Shown: positions 1-12,460, numbered from the stretch's first letter. The stretch: 64,000 nucleotides of DNA from Rebecca billardiae RCC1528 (GCA_965240325.2 OZ251232.1:1488001-1552000), one strand, 5' to 3'. The notes: generated from the sequence alone by a model not told the origin. A program made the numbers and translations.

Positions 1-237
1 TATATATGTGTGAAAAGGCTGTCGTCATCGTCCCGCCGCGCGAGTAGAGTCTTATCGCGTTCGTCCGCCCCCAGCAGCGGCCCCAGCCGCGCAGGATCGG
101 GCGGGTCGGCGCCGGCGGCGCCCCCGGCCCGCCGGGGCCGGGTGGCAACGCGGCGTCGCGCGCGCTTAGCTACCAGTAGCAGTCGCCATCATTTGATTCA
201 TACACTTGATGTATTTAACGAATACACATAAAAGAAA

Positions 238-3200
238 ATCAAAAAAAGCGTCACGGTAACCTGTCCGGAAATTCAGATTTTCACGTCGCCAGCGGCCCTG
301 TGACGAGCTGCGAGCCAGCACTCAGCGGCGCGCCACCAGCCATCGCCGACGTGCTCGGCGGAGCGCGTACTGCACTCCGAACCACAGGAACAGGTTGACG
401 GTCGCCTCTCCCGGCCCCAGAGTCGCAGTCGGCATCGTGCACGCGCGGCGCGCGCGCGCGCGCACGCTCGAGCCGATCGAGCAGCCGGTCGCGAGCGGCG
501 AGCCGGGCGAGCGCTCGACGGGTCAGTCGCGGTGGGCACCTGGTCAGCCGCTGGATGTGAAGCGTGTGCACTCAGTGGGGCATGGGATGGGCGGGACCAC
601 GCGCGCGGGCGTGTGAACGGCGCGCGACGCACGACGCTAGCACACCGAGCCGACACATGCCTTCGTCCTTGTGCCCAGCCGCAACGCGCCCTCCGTCTGC
701 GCGCCGATGCTGAGCAGCGGGTACGACCAGCTCACGAGCATCGACGGCACGCGCCACCCGACCACTGTCGTCGGAGAGACGCGCGTCCAGTGCCACCAAG
801 CCGTCGTCCGTCGCCCGAACTCCGGCACGAGCGAGCCGACGAGGTGAGCGGGCTCGCGGTAGGGCTGCTGGCGGCGCGCGTGCGCGTCGCCGGCAAGCTC
901 TGCGCGCCGCCCGTTGCGCGCTCGCGATTGCAGCCGAACCAGCACGCGGCGCGCGCTGCCTCGAGCCCGGGCTGAGGGCAAGCAGACGGGCGAACGCGGG
1001 CACGTCACGCGCGTAAGCCTTGCGCAGCGTCGACCCCGGTCACCTGTGCGCTGGTCCTCGACCTCGTCAGATCGCCCTATAGCTCAGTCACTCTCGCCTC
1101 GAGCTGCGAGCGCGCGCCGTCGCCGCCTCGGAGCCGCTGCGCTGCGCGTGCTCGCTGGCCGCGCGGAGCTGAGCTTCGAGATTGTTGATCTCGAAGGGGC
1201 ACACGGATGCGCGGCGGTCGCCACGCATGCGCCGGGCAAAGGCGGTGCTGGCGCGGCCCCCACGCATGCGGCGGGCATCGAGAGAATCCGCGGCACGGCG
1301 GCCGAGGCACTCGGCGCGGCGCGCGGCCGGAGCAGTCCGAGCCGATTGCGCGGCGCGGCCGGCGCGCCGGTCGGCCCGCCGGCCACCGGCGCGCCGGCCG
1401 GCTGCGCCGCTTCGCCGGTGGGCGGCTGGCTACGACGGCCAAACAGCGCGCGGCGCGCATACCGCGGGCGCACGCGATCCCGCCCGCCTCGCGCTCGACA
1501 GCTCGCTCGATGCTGCATGCGGGTGTGCTGCGGCTGCTGACGGCTCGCGTGCAGCCGTGAGCCGTCGCCTCGCAGCGTGATGATCGCCCGCGCGCCGCGG
1601 CCGGACAGGTCAAAGGAGCCGCCGAGCGGACGCGCGCTGCCACGGAGGCCTCGTCCACCGGCGTGGCAGGGCTCGCTACCGCCCCGCCGTGCGTGCCGCG
1701 CCGCCGCCGCCACCGCGGCCGCAGCCACCGGCCGCGGCGGCGGCTGCGGCGGCACCGCGGCCGCGGCCGCTGCCGGGCGCAGCCAGCGACGAGCGCGCGG
1801 CTCAACGCGTCGTTGCCGCCACCGCCGCCGCCGTGCGCTGCTTCTTCGTCACCTTGCGCAGCACGCGGAGGAGCTGCTGCTTGAGCAGCTTGCCCGCCTT
1901 CTTGCCATGCATCGTGAGCGAGCGCGTGTGCGTCACGCTGCCCGCTGGCTCCTCCGGCGGGTAGCGTCCCTCTGGCATCGACGCGCGGCCGGCCGAGTTG
2001 ATCGACGCGATCCACTTGCGCATCACCGCTCACTCGCGCCGCCGCCACGCGTCCTCGGCTTGAGCTAGGTGTGGGGCGAGAGAGCCCGGTCTCGATCACG
2101 GTGTCCATGGTGCTCTTCGCGCTCGCCCGCGCGCTCGCCACCGACGCGTCCACCTTCGCCAGCCCCCCGAACCCCAGCAGACAGGTGAGCCAGCTCGGTG
2201 ATCAGCACGGTCCGGAGCACGCGCACGCCCTCGTCGTCGTGAGATGCGCGGATCCAAATTCGCCATCACGCACGGCGGCGTGCCCTCGAGCGCCCACTCC
2301 GCGGCGCGCTTGGCGATCTCCCACGAGTGCGGGGCCAGGATGTGCGCCTTCAACCGCCGCCCGTCGGCCTTGCCGTGCGACGACGCCGCGCTCCAGTGTG
2401 CGCGCGGGTGGTTGCGATGAACGGCGCAAGCCCACTGTTCGTGAGCGGCGCCGGCGTCGGCAGACTCATCGGCACGCCAGGCGTGGTACGGGCGGCACAC
2501 TGCGGCGGCGGCGGCGCGGGCGGGCTCTTGTACCTCTGCCACGCCGTCCGCTGACGCGAGACGACCTCCTCGCCTGCGCAACACGCCGCGCGCGCGGGAG
2601 GGTCAGATTCCACGCATCAGCAGTCCAAGAGCTTGTGCCCGGGGAAAAGATAAAATCGCTTCGCTCACTACCGGGCGCCCTCGCAAGTCGCAGCTCCCAC
2701 TGGGGACGCTCGGCCGAAAGACAGTCCAGGATGGCGTTGAGCGCGTGGGCGGCGCGCGCCAATCCAACGCCGGCGCGGACATCGCGAGAAGACTCCCGAG
2801 GGGTTTTTCGCCCGATTCGCGTTTGCTGCCCTCGTCGTCTCGCGTGCAGGTCGAACGGGGGCTAAATCGACCCGTTCGGAGCGGTACGCTCGGCGCGTCG
2901 ACACGATCGTGTGACCTGGGGCGATCCTCGCCCGACGTGCACGTCGAACGCTCGCGCCGGCCATAGCACCAGGCGCTGCGCACGATGGCCGCCTCGCGCG
3001 ATCCACCGCCGCGCGTCGGGCTCGGTGCGGAAACGCACTCAACACGAGGTGTCTCGCGGGCGGGAAGCGCCATCGCACGCGACGCAAGATTTGGCGCGGC
3101 CTTCTGAACACGATCGCCGGAATCCACGCACCGGACTCAGGCCGCCTCGCTCGCGGTCCGGTCCCCCGGCCCAGCCGAAGCCCACGTCCGGCCTGCATGG

Positions 3201-4611
3201 CGTCGACGGTGACCAATGCGACGGAAGCGCAGCGCCAACGGCGTACGACGCGCAGCGGACGCACCTCCCGGTCTGTCGCCGTGGCAGCAACCGCGTCTTC
3301 GCGAGTTGGCGACCCTCGCCGCAGCGCGACACAGACAAGCCCGTGATGCCATCCGCAGAGAGATGAATCGTCGAGCATGCAACATCGACGCGCCATCCTC
3401 GCCCATGGCGCAGGCGCTGCGGGACGAGGCGGACGTCGTCACGCCGGTGACGGATGCGCTGCGATTCGTTAGCCTGCGTGAGCAGCTCGTGCCCACACTC
3501 GATCGCGAGTGGCAAACGCTGTCGCTGTGCGCGCGCGCGCGCACAACCAACAGCTCCTCGTGCCGCCAAACACGCGGGCGCCAGACCTGTCGAAGAGGCG
3601 AAGAGCAACGACCGCGTGAGCGTCAACGCGCTCGTGCTGAGCGTGGCGGCCGTTTACGATGTCAAAGCGACCTGCGCCGAGCCCATCATGCCCGGAGCGG
3701 ACATCGGCAAGCGTCCTCGCGACGACCGCTCTCAGCTGGCGGCAGGAGGACATGCACATGATCTACTCTGGCGGCTTCGTCGGCGGCGAGGCGCTCGATT
3801 ACGCCATCGCGGTCGAGATGCGGTACATACGGCGCGTACCCGCGCTCGCGCGGGGCAACGGGCTACCCGCCCCGCCCCGCGTGCTGCACATTCCCTCGTG
3901 GGTGTGGGCCTCGCTGATGTGCACGGACGCATAGTACCGCACGTGGGAGAACTTCACAGGTGGCATCACTGGACTGGTCCGACTGTCCGTCACCCACGGC
4001 CACGAGCGAATGCTGTGGAATGACGCGAACCCGCAGAGGAATAAACATTGCGACAGCACTGGCACGGCCCGCCGACCCCCCGCCGCCACCAGGACACAGT
4101 TTAATATATACAGTTTGCTGGCGAGTTTATTGGAGCGCTGTGGAGGGCTGAGAGGGCCAAAAACTCGCGGGCACGGCACCCTGGAGGCATGACCCTGGAG
4201 CAATGCTACGAAGCCCGATTCCGCAATCTACCCGCGCCTCGCCGCGCGCGCGCAAGCGCGTATCTTGGCCATCGGTGCGGTCGAGACCAGCGGGTTGCGT
4301 GGTGCCCGCGCGGGGTGTGGGCACCCAAGTAGATAGTCACGATATCCACCCCTACGCCGCGCCCGCGCCGCGCGCCCGCCGCGCAGCGCCGCTGCCCACA
4401 TCGGCTGTCGACGTCAAGCCTCCGAAGGACGGCCCGATGACATCGTCCCGACAGCTCGCGATTCAAACCGGGCGCGATCGCCGCTGGTGCGCACTGGTCG
4501 TCCAGGACCGCCCGAAGCCTCGGCAGGGGCCGCAAAACACGCGAGCAGCCCAAATCGGCAAATGCCCGCAAATGGCCCCAGTGGACAGGTTACCGTGACG
4601 CTTTTTTTGAT
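238..4611. mobile_element. Putative 4.4-kb element with 29-bp inverted ends
   Basis: A 29-bp sequence at 238-266 (core GCGTCACGGTAACCTGTCC) recurs as an exact reverse complement at 4583-4611. This is the arrangement of terminal inverted repeats of a DNA transposon. I see no clear target-site duplication. The interior has no intact gene I recognise. It contains scattered frame fragments that look formerly coding, for example minus-strand stretches at about 1802-2026 and 2250-2613 and the plus-strand remnant at 3659-4192. It is most simply a dead or non-autonomous element. Confidence 0.45.
3659..4192 (+). pseudogene. Decayed reading frame inside the 238-4611 element
   Basis: One plus-strand frame stays open from 3659 to 4192 except for a single TAG at 3932-3934. 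The segments on both sides of the stop have ordinary, non-repetitive protein composition (for example MHMIYSGGFVGGEALDYAIA before it and TWENFTGGITGLVRLSVTHG after it), unlike the Arg/Ala-rich shadow frames of this GC-rich DNA. I do not recognise the family. Its position inside an inverted-repeat-bounded element suggests a dead element-encoded protein, but a host pseudogene is equally possible. Confidence 0.3.
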
Positions 4612-5342
4612 GCTTTATGATTCCTTTCATGTGTAGTAGTGTATATATATATGTGTCCTCCTGCATGAAGAGCGACGCGACGCCATTGAGTATGGACGAA
4701 CATCACCCACAGTCTGCGTGATGTGCATGCGAGGGCAGGTATTGCAGCATATATGCGAGCATGCAGCAAATGCCGATACACACCATGCCGAAATGGTGAT
4801 GTATAAATATATACTTGCGCGTGGTGGGGATTTGTCCCTGGCTGAACGGGAAGAGCGACTGAGCCGACGGTGCCAAAGCTGCGCGCAGACTGCGCCAGCG
4901 TGTGGCAGCAAGGTCACTAGCAAAGAACGCAGAGGAGATGGCGGGACCTCGGGCTTTGCAGATGCGCAGGCCGAAGCAGGGGCTGCCGAGAGATGAGCAG
5001 CTCGGCCCGAAAGGTCGTGTAACCGATGATCGAGCGAGCTCTGCTAGGTGGGCTGCTTGATATGAACTTTGGTAAGTTGCCACGCCGACTTAAGATGACC
5101 TTGTATATGATCTCGAGCGCCGGATAGTGGAGAGGAGCGGGTACTTACAGAGGAGCCAGTGTGGTTGGCCGATATGAAAGGACCAGCGCCCGCCATGATG
5201 ATGATAAAGGATAGCTCCGTGGCCGATGAGCTCCGGAAATCGACTGCAACTACCTGCAGGACCTAGAAGACGATGGCGGCCCTTGTCCACCAGCTGCGCG
5301 TTGCCTTTCCAGCCTCCCGACACACTCGGTTATAACTCCGTT

Positions 5343-7317
5343 ATAACGCCACATATATATATATGTACACAGTGGAGAAAGATCGGGCCGAAGCCGTTTG
5401 AGCATGGTCGGTTGTGAGCACGCCCATTCGAATCGATGGCGCGCTCCGAGCGGCGGGCATGCGCGCATGTGTGCCGCGAGGGGGGCTGCGAGGCGTCGGC
5501 CGGCTTGCCAAGGCGGTTCCCCGGGGCGGCGTCACCCTCGCCCGCCCCTCCTCGCCCACCCTCGCCCCACGGGCGGCCACACGTGAGCTGTTAAGATGAG
5601 TTCACGGGGGCCGCGCGGCACGCGCGCGGAGAGGCGAGGAAGGGGTGTTTCGCGGAAAAACGCAACGTCGCATTGTGCTCAACCCATGTGGGCACCCGCT
5701 CCACACGTTTGTACGCCGCCAAACCGCACACAGCGGCCTGAGCAGCTCCCAGACTGAGTTTCGCTCTTGAAGCCTGTTTTTGGGCCAGATCTTGGTGTGG
5801 ATGTAGCGCGGCGAGGAGGCGCCGGGCGCGCGCCCGAGCTGCGTGCTGGCACTCGCCATGACTCATAGACATCGTCCGTCGCGAACGACCCGGCTCGCCT
5901 CGACCTCTCCGACCCGCCGGGCAGCCACGACCGAGCACGGCACGACAATGGCCAAACCGGGAGGCTTCTCAGACCGCGTGGGATGGGCATAGGCGCGAGA
6001 GAGGGCGCCCAGCGCGCTCTTGAGATGCACAGGAGTACGCACTGATGCGTATGGAACCAACCCATCACGATCGCCCCGACCTGGCGCGCCCTATCTGGCC
6101 CGTCAGGCTGCCCGCGCCGCCGCCGCCGCGCCTCGCCGCCGCCACGGGCGCCGCCGCATCGCGGGCACGTGGGTAAGTCTGTATTCAACAAATACAGAAT
6201 TTCCGGTGCGGCCCTCTGTTGGGCGGCAAGGTCGATCTGGTCGACACCTGCCGCGCGGCATGGGCCACGGCGCGGCGAGGTGGCGGCTGGCGCACCGCGG
6301 CGCGGGCGGGATGGCTCGAGGACACCACCGCCCCGCCTCCCACGCCGCGCCGTGCGCGTGCGCCGTGCTCTCGTCGCGTACCGAATTTCCTGCGGCGAGC
6401 GACGTCACACAGCGCGACCATGCCATCGCGCGACCAAGTGCCGTCCAGCGCGGCGATTTGTCGTATTTGTTGAATACATGCGGGTACGAATCGGACGCAC
6501 GACGCCCTCGACGCACACGTCGAGAGCCACGCGCGCGGCGTGGACTGGCACGCGACGCGGAGATGGCGGGCGCGGTGCCGCGGGCGCGCGACTGGTCTAG
6601 AACAGCACAATGAAGCGCGGGACGGCGCCGCGCGCGTGGGCTCGCTGCCGTCTCCTCGCAGTCGAATATTTCTGTGCACCCTCCTACCAGGTCAGTCGAC
6701 CGACTTGCACGCGGCATGCGAGCACTGCGTGCGGGGAGGAGTGTGACATGGCAGGCTGTGGCGAGGTGGATGGCCGTGCAGGAGTATGCTAGGAAGGGCC
6801 GCTCCCGCGCTCGCGCGGTGCCTCGCGCACGCCTCGTCGAGGACGAGCGTGTTTGAATGGCTCCGGGGAGGCCTGAGACTTCGCTTGTTCACAGCAGCGC
6901 GCGACAGGTGCACACAACGAAGGTGACGACCAGGCACTCCGGCGAGGGCGGCTGTGCTGGCAGCAGACTGCATTCGGAGTAAGATGCGCCATCTTACGCG
7001 CCGCTTCGCCTCGCTGCATCGCCGCACTGAGCAGCAGGGCTCCACGCTCACGAATGGCTCACCACGAGCTACGTGACCGGCCAGCCGCGTGCAACCCGGC
7101 GAGGCAGAGAGGGGCGGAGGGATGGGGAGGCTGGGTGGGATGTTGCAGTCCCATGCCCGGGGCACTTGTCAGGCGCCTGCGCGGCCACCGTAGCGTCTTC
7201 TGTGCGCTCGTGCGGCCCGCGCGAGAATTTCCCCGAAAATCGGCTCGTGTCGGACGGGTTACGGTAACGATAATCCCGTTTTGTTCACTGTGTATATATC
7301 GGATATGTATGTGGCGT
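5343..7317. mobile_element. Possible 2-kb element with imperfect inverted ends
   Basis: About 5343-5387 (TATAACGCCACATATATATA, then ACACAGTG) and about 7275-7317 are imperfect inverted repeats of each other, sharing TATAACGCCACATA at the outer edge and ACACAGTG further in. No gene is recognisable between them. A 15-bp motif, GTATTCAACAAATAC, at 6181-6195 recurs inverted at 6463-6477, forming a smaller internal inverted pair. A similar motif lies at 211-225. The interpretation as a MITE-like or non-autonomous element is inference. The surrounding stretches 4612-5342 and 7318-7710 hold only short AT-rich tracts and no gene I can support. Confidence 0.35.
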
Positions 7318-7710
7318 TATAGGGAACCTATACTACTGAGTGTCTATGAGCGACGCCAAGAATCCGGCTAGCAGCATGGCATTCCTGATGCGACGTTGCG
7401 GTCCCGCCGGAGACGACCGAGTCCGTTACCAGAGTCCGTGACCGTGAGTGATGAATGTGATGATGCCATCCGACCACGTGCCATGCTCGGGGCGGCTGCA
7501 GAGTCTTCGTTCTGCTGTAGTCAGCCAGAGAGCCAGAGTCTCTCGGACCGACGACGACGCCAATGTTATGCAGCCGGCCGCCCTGATCTGCGACTCTGAG
7601 TGAGTAGTGCCCCGAGTGAGACTGCTGAGCTGTGAGCACGGTGACACCGCAGTGCCGAGTGCGCCACTCTTCACGTGTGACTGTGAGGCCGGGACACCTA
7701 GCTTGTGCGG

Positions 7711-8409
7711 CTACGCATCGTCCTCCCCTGCGTCTGCGCCCACGTCACAGAGCTGCCCCATCTCGCACTGCAGGTCGTCCATCGCCTCATTGATCTCGTC
7801 GACCAGCCCGTCGAGCCCAGAGCGCAGCAGCGCAGTCTGCTCACGCGCCCGCGCGAGTGCCTCGCCTGCCCCCGAGTCGAACTCGGCACGCAGCTCGGCG
7901 ACGCGCGCCTCGCGGCGGACAAGCTGAAGCTCGACGGTCACCGAGAGCTTGCGCTGCTCGAGACCCTGCAACGCGCGCACGAGTGTCGCCAGGGCTGCGC
8001 CATCTGCACCTTGTGAGCTGAGTGCCGCCTCGGCAGCGTTGATGCCCGCGGATGCGTGCGCAAACTCGGCGGTGAGCTGCGCGCAAAGCATCTCGTACGC
8101 CGCGCCGTCCAGGCGCTCGAGAAAGGCGACAAATCCGCGCTCGAACGCGCCGTAGCTCTCGACGCGCTCGGTCTGCAGCTGCTGCACGAGCCGGACTAGC
8201 TCAACGGGGCCCATGCCGCTCATGTCATGCGCGACGACGACGGCCGTGCCCGCCTCAGGCGCCGCCGAAGCGGCGGGCGGGCACACGTCGAGGTCGGCGG
8301 GGTTGAGCGCGGGACCACGCGCATGGCAAGGGCACGCACCGCTGCCGTCGCACGGGCGTGAGGCTAGCAAGCGCAGCGCGTCCGCCACGTCAATGCCGGG
8401 GGACGCCAT
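7711..8409 (-). CDS. REX1-B domain protein (DNA excision repair related)
   Basis: A single-exon protein of 232 residues. The central and C-terminal part, from about residue 65, has the pattern of the REX1-B family: a helix with LVQQLQTERVESYGAFERGF, then YEMLCAQLTAEF, and a later ALQGLEQRKLSVTVELQ segment. REX1-B was described in Chlamydomonas as needed for nucleotide excision repair; animals carry the homologue REX1BD. The helices have coiled-coil character and the tail is acidic. The first 60 residues are Cys/Pro-rich and unrelated to the family. I chose the ATG at 8409 (AGCAGGATGG context) because the frame upstream has no ATG. The next gene upstream, at 8688-9080, is on the same strand. 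Family assignment is from remembered motif spacing, not a search. Confidence 0.65.
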   Translation of the reverse strand: MASPGIDVADALRLLASRPCDGSGACPCHARGPALNPADLDVCPPAASAAPEAGTAVVVAHDMSGMGPVELVRLVQQLQTERVESYGAFERGFVAFLERLDGAAYEMLCAQLTAEFAHASAGINAAEAALSSQGADGAALATLVRALQGLEQRKLSVTVELQLVRREARVAELRAEFDSGAGEALARAREQTALLRSGLDGLVDEINEAMDDLQCEMGQLCDVGADAGEDDA

Positions 8410-8687
8410 CCTGCTGAATCTTCCGCGGCCTTCGTGGAGTTTCCGACGCAAATCGTTCAATAATCGCAATCGCCGACTCGCCGTTCCATGGACAATGAAT
8501 CAATCGTTCACGCGATGGCGGACGACCATGCACGATGCAGCGATTTGTGAGCGGTCCTCACTAGCCGGCCCCGGTTCTGAAACGGACCGTGGCTTCTCGG
8601 GCGTGGCGATTGGCTCCTGACTACAGTGCAGGAAGTCATCCGCTAACGGCGCATGCTCTCTGCGCCTAGGCAGAGCAGCCAGAGCTG

Positions 8688-9080
8688 CTAGCACGGAAAA
8701 TGCTCTGCGAACCACGAGCCGATGCTCAGTGGCATCTTGATGAGTGTGATGGCAAGGTTGGCGAGCGCGCCGATGCACCCGACCGCCGGACAGCAGAGGG
8801 AGAGGATCGTTGCTGCACACCACCGCGCCACGCATGGGTTGGGCGCGTGCAGGCTGAGCCTCAGAGGCAGACGTTGCGGGCGCTCGCACGCGCAGACTGC
8901 CGCGCCGAGCGCATTGCGCACCTGGGATCCAGATCAGGATCCCCACCAGCGTGAGGAACAGCCCAAAGAAGCCGAAGACGAGGCCTGCGCGCGCGCGATA
9001 AGGGGCGTCAGCATGCGCCGGCGTTGCCGCAGCATCGGCGGGCGCGCCGGCTCACCCAGGAGCGTGCCGATTGGACGCAT
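8688..9080 (-). CDS. 70-residue two-helix membrane protein, three exons
   Basis: Splicing joins exons 9080-9056, 8984-8922 and 8812-8688 (introns of 71 and 109 bp, both phase 1) into a 70-residue protein. Exon 1 encodes MRPIGTLLG. Exon 2 gives one hydrophobic helix (LVFGFFGLFLTLVGILIWIP). Exon 3 gives a second (about ATILSLCCPAVGCIGALANL) followed by a short amphipathic tail ending in FPC and a stop. The introns start GTGAGC and GTGCGC and end in CAG. The protein is a hairpin-type two-pass membrane peptide. It resembles small plasma-membrane proteolipids in size only, and I assign no family. No single exon exceeds about 40 codons, so ordinary ORF calling would miss it. Its start lies 168 bp from the divergent gene at 9249. 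Confidence 0.6.
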
Positions 9081-9248
9081 GATGGTGAGCAGTGCTCACG
9101 GTCGGACCGTCGGAGCTGCCACTGCTCAGAAAGCTCAGGCTCTCGACTTGGGTGGAGCGGCTGCGCGGGTCCGGGAGTCGTGAGCCCCAGCCCCCAGTCA
9201 CCTCCCGGGCACGAACGCATCCGCCGAGGCCGAGGTGGAGGGCACGTC

Positions 9249-12200
9249 ATGGCGTCGCCCGACGCGGGCCGCAGCGCTGAGGCGGTGGCGACGCCCGTCG
9301 TCGCGGCGGTGCGCGACTCGCTCTCCCCGTCGTGCGCGCAGCCGCTCTTCGACCTTTCCTCGCCCGGCGTGCAGTGGATCATGCCAACGTACTTTGGCGT
9401 GTGCGCGCGGCACGAATGTCCGAGGCACATACCGCCGACGTGCTCGTGCGCGGCGGCGGGCGGCGCGTCGCACGCCGTGCTCCACCCGCGCTGCGAGAAG
9501 CACGTCGCGCACATGGCGCGCGAGCAATGGCCCGACGTGGACGCCGTGTGCGAGGCGCTCTACGCGCTGCCCGTCGGCAAAGGCTACACGGTGCGTAGCG
9601 CGCGCAGCTGCCGCGCGGACGCACGCGGCGTCGTGCCCGGGCTGATGGGCGTCTGTGCCTCGCGTGGGGCGCGCTCGCGTACGCGTGCGCCGCGCCGCGC
9701 AGGTGTGCGCTGAGTGCCACCGCAAGGCCCACGTGATGGCCGAGGCTGCTGACTGGACGCGCGTCGTCTGGGCAGCGACGCTCGCAGGCTGCACGCAGGC
9801 GCACGCGGCGGACAGCAGCCCGTCGGACTGGTCGCCGCTCGACGCGCTGGTGGAGGCGACCTCGCGCGTCGTCCAGTCCGCCCTCTCCGAGGCCACCATG
9901 TCCGACGCCGTCACCTCCATCGTGATGACCATCTGGTCGGGCGCGTCGCGCTCGCTTGTTCTCAATCAGACCGAGCGCGCGCGCGCGTGGGCGCAGCTCG
10001 AGGCGCGGCTTCGGGACCTCGGGTCCGGCGACGCGGGGACGGCGCCCGCGGCGATGCGCGAGGCGCTCGCACGGGCCGTGCGCCGGCGCACCGTCACGTC
10101 GCTGCGCGCGTGGGAGGACGACGTGACTCGGGCTGGCGAGGTGGCGCCGCGCGCCGCGGGAGGGCGCGATGGCGGCAGCGCCGCGCGCGCCGCTCGCGCG
10201 GCCGCCGCCAACTCGCCGCTGCCGGCGGCATTGCCAGCCTCGACGTCGGGCGCCGAGCCGCCGCCCAGCACGCCTGATACGGGCCGCCTTACCGAGCTGC
10301 AGGCGCGTCTCGACGCGGAGGTCGCGCGCGCCGAAGCGGCCGAGGCGGCCGCGGCCGAGGCGGCCGCGGAGCTCGAGTGCGCGAGAGCGGATGCGGAGGC
10401 GGCGCGCAGCTCCGCCGAGGCGGACGCGGCGGTGGCGGCGGTGTCCGAGCTCGCCACCGCGCGAACCGCGTGGGAGGCCGCTGAGCGCGAGCTGCGCGCG
10501 CAGCTCGAGGACGCGCGCGCCGAGGCTGAGGCTGCCAAGGCCGCAGCGGCGGCGGCGGAGGCCACGGCGGCGGAGGCGGCGGCGGAGGCGGCTGCGGAGG
10601 CGGCGGCAGCGGCGGCAGCGGCGGGCGGCACAGACGGCGTGGGCGACCAGGCTGAGGCAGAGGCGGAGATGGCGGCCGCGAGCGCGCGTGAGCTCGCGCT
10701 CGCAGACGCGCTCGCAGACGCCGACGCTCGCCTGGCCGCTGCCTCCGCCGCCGCCGCCGAGGCGGACGCGCGCGCGGAGACTCGAGCGGATGAGGCGGCG
10801 GCCGCGGCCGCGGACGTTCAGCGCGAGCGGGCGCAGGCGACGTCGGAGCGCGAGGCGGCCGCGCACGCGCTCGACGGCGCGCGCGCGGAGCTCGCGGAGG
10901 CGGAGGCGGCCGCGCGCGCGGAGATCGCCTCCCTGCGCGAGCAGCTCCGAGCCGCGCGCGCCGACCTCGCCGCCGCGCCCGCCGCCGCGTCGTCGCCACT
11001 GGCCGCGCCCACGCGCCAACTGCCGCCGGTGGCCGGCGCCCCGGCGGCGGCAGGCGCAACCGCAGCCGAGGGCGGCGCGGCTGTGGCAGGTACGGCGGGC
11101 AGCCCGGGCGCGGCGGCGTCCGACGCCGCGGAGGCGGCCGCGGCGCAGCAGCAGCGGTTATGCCGTCAGCTCGAGCGCGCGCGCCGCGCCCTCGGCTCGT
11201 CAGTCCGCCGCGAGGGCGCGGCATTGCACTCGCTTCGACAGGTGTGTAAGGCAGTGATCGCGCGCCGCGCGCCGCGCGTGCGCCGCGCGGTGGTGTTACA
11301 CCGCAGCCGCGCCACGCGGCTCACGCGCGCGGCCATGCGCCCTGCCAAACCCGTGCGCGCAGGCGCACGCGCGCCAACTGCTTGGCCTGCGAGCGCAGCA
11401 CGTTGCAGACACGCGGCGCGCCGACGACGAGGTGCGGTGCCCCCGCGCGAAGCAGCGCGCCCGTGCGCTTCCGAGCGCGGGTTGGTTGGCTGCGGCCGCG
11501 CGCGCCGCGGTGCTCTGCGCGCCGCCCGTGGCTGAGCGCTCGCATCCATCGCCCTCGTGCCCGCCGCTCCGCCGTGGCGCGCAGGCTGCCGCCGCTTGCG
11601 CGGCCGACTATGATCGAGGCCTCGCGGAAGGCACCGCCCGCGCGCGTGCGGAGGTGTCGCGACTCCGCTCGCTGCTCGGCGCGGCGGTCGCTGAGCAGGG
11701 CGCCATGTCGAAGCGGCTGCACGCGCTCTCGACGAGCCCACGCGGTGAGCGCGGCGGCGCGGCGGCGGCCGACGTCGACGGCGGCTCCCACGGAACCACT
11801 GCGACCGCCCCGGCTGCATCGGTGCCGGCCGCGGCGCCACCGATGGCCAACGGAGACGCCCGGCTCGAAGCGTCGGGCGGTCTGCCGCTGCTGGACGGGG
11901 ACCTGCTTGGGCTGGGCGGCATCGAGCTGGGCGGGGCTACGGGCGGCGCACGCGCGCCGCTGCCGGCACCGCCGGGCGGAGGCGCGGCGCTCGAGATCTC
12001 CGGACTCGCAGACGGTCCCCTCTCGGACGCGCAGCCGCGCGAGGCGAGACGAGCGTCTCCGCCATCGCAGGAGGCGGCCGATTCGGACACTGCTGGCGCG
12101 GCAAATGCACCGCCCGCTGCCGACATGCCGAGTGCAGCTGCAGGGGCGTTGCTGCCAGCAGCCTTGCCCGCACCGGTAACACCGTTGTCGCCATCATCTC

Positions 12201-12460
12201 CCCAAGATGCTGGTGGCGAGGCGACCGATGACACGGCGGCTGACGCCGCGCTGACTGCAGTGTCGCCTCCCACTGGCGCGGGTGCGGAGACCGCCACCGT
12301 GGACCCCGATGGTCACGATGCGCCCGGCCGTGCGAACGCCGTCACTACCGCCGAGGCTGCGGCGAGTTTGGCTCCCGGGCCCGGCCCAGCGACGCTGGCA
12401 GTGGCAGCGGCGCCGGCGGGCGCGGCCGGCGCAATTGCGCTTGATGCCGATGATGGATGA
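9249..12460 (+). CDS. Cys/His-cluster and coiled-coil protein of unknown function
   Basis: The model has exons 9249-9590, 9703-11241 and 11585-12460, all phase 0, giving about 918 residues. Residues 50-125 hold a dense Cys/His cluster (CARHECPRH, CSC, RCEKH and, after intron 1, CAECHRKAH) that looks zinc-binding and B-box-like in spacing, though I cannot match a family. About residues 290-500 are a long Ala/Glu/Arg heptad-rich coiled coil. The last 250 residues are low-complexity, rich in Ala, Pro, Gly and Asp, and probably disordered. Intron 2 (343 bp) is longer than others here, so an extra small exon or another acceptor near 11401 is possible. The ATG at 9249 has GTCATGG context. The role may be scaffolding or structural; this is inference. 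Confidence 0.55.

Noticed and set aside
1077-2153. Minus-strand frame of 358 codons
   Set aside because: Arg/Ala/Pro-rich throughout without domain, signal or helix pattern. Other frames in the same place look at least as protein-like.
9379-11019. Minus-strand frame of 546 codons opposite the coiled-coil gene
   Set aside because: Almost entirely Arg/Gly/Leu low-complexity sequence, the complement of Ala/Glu coiled-coil codons.
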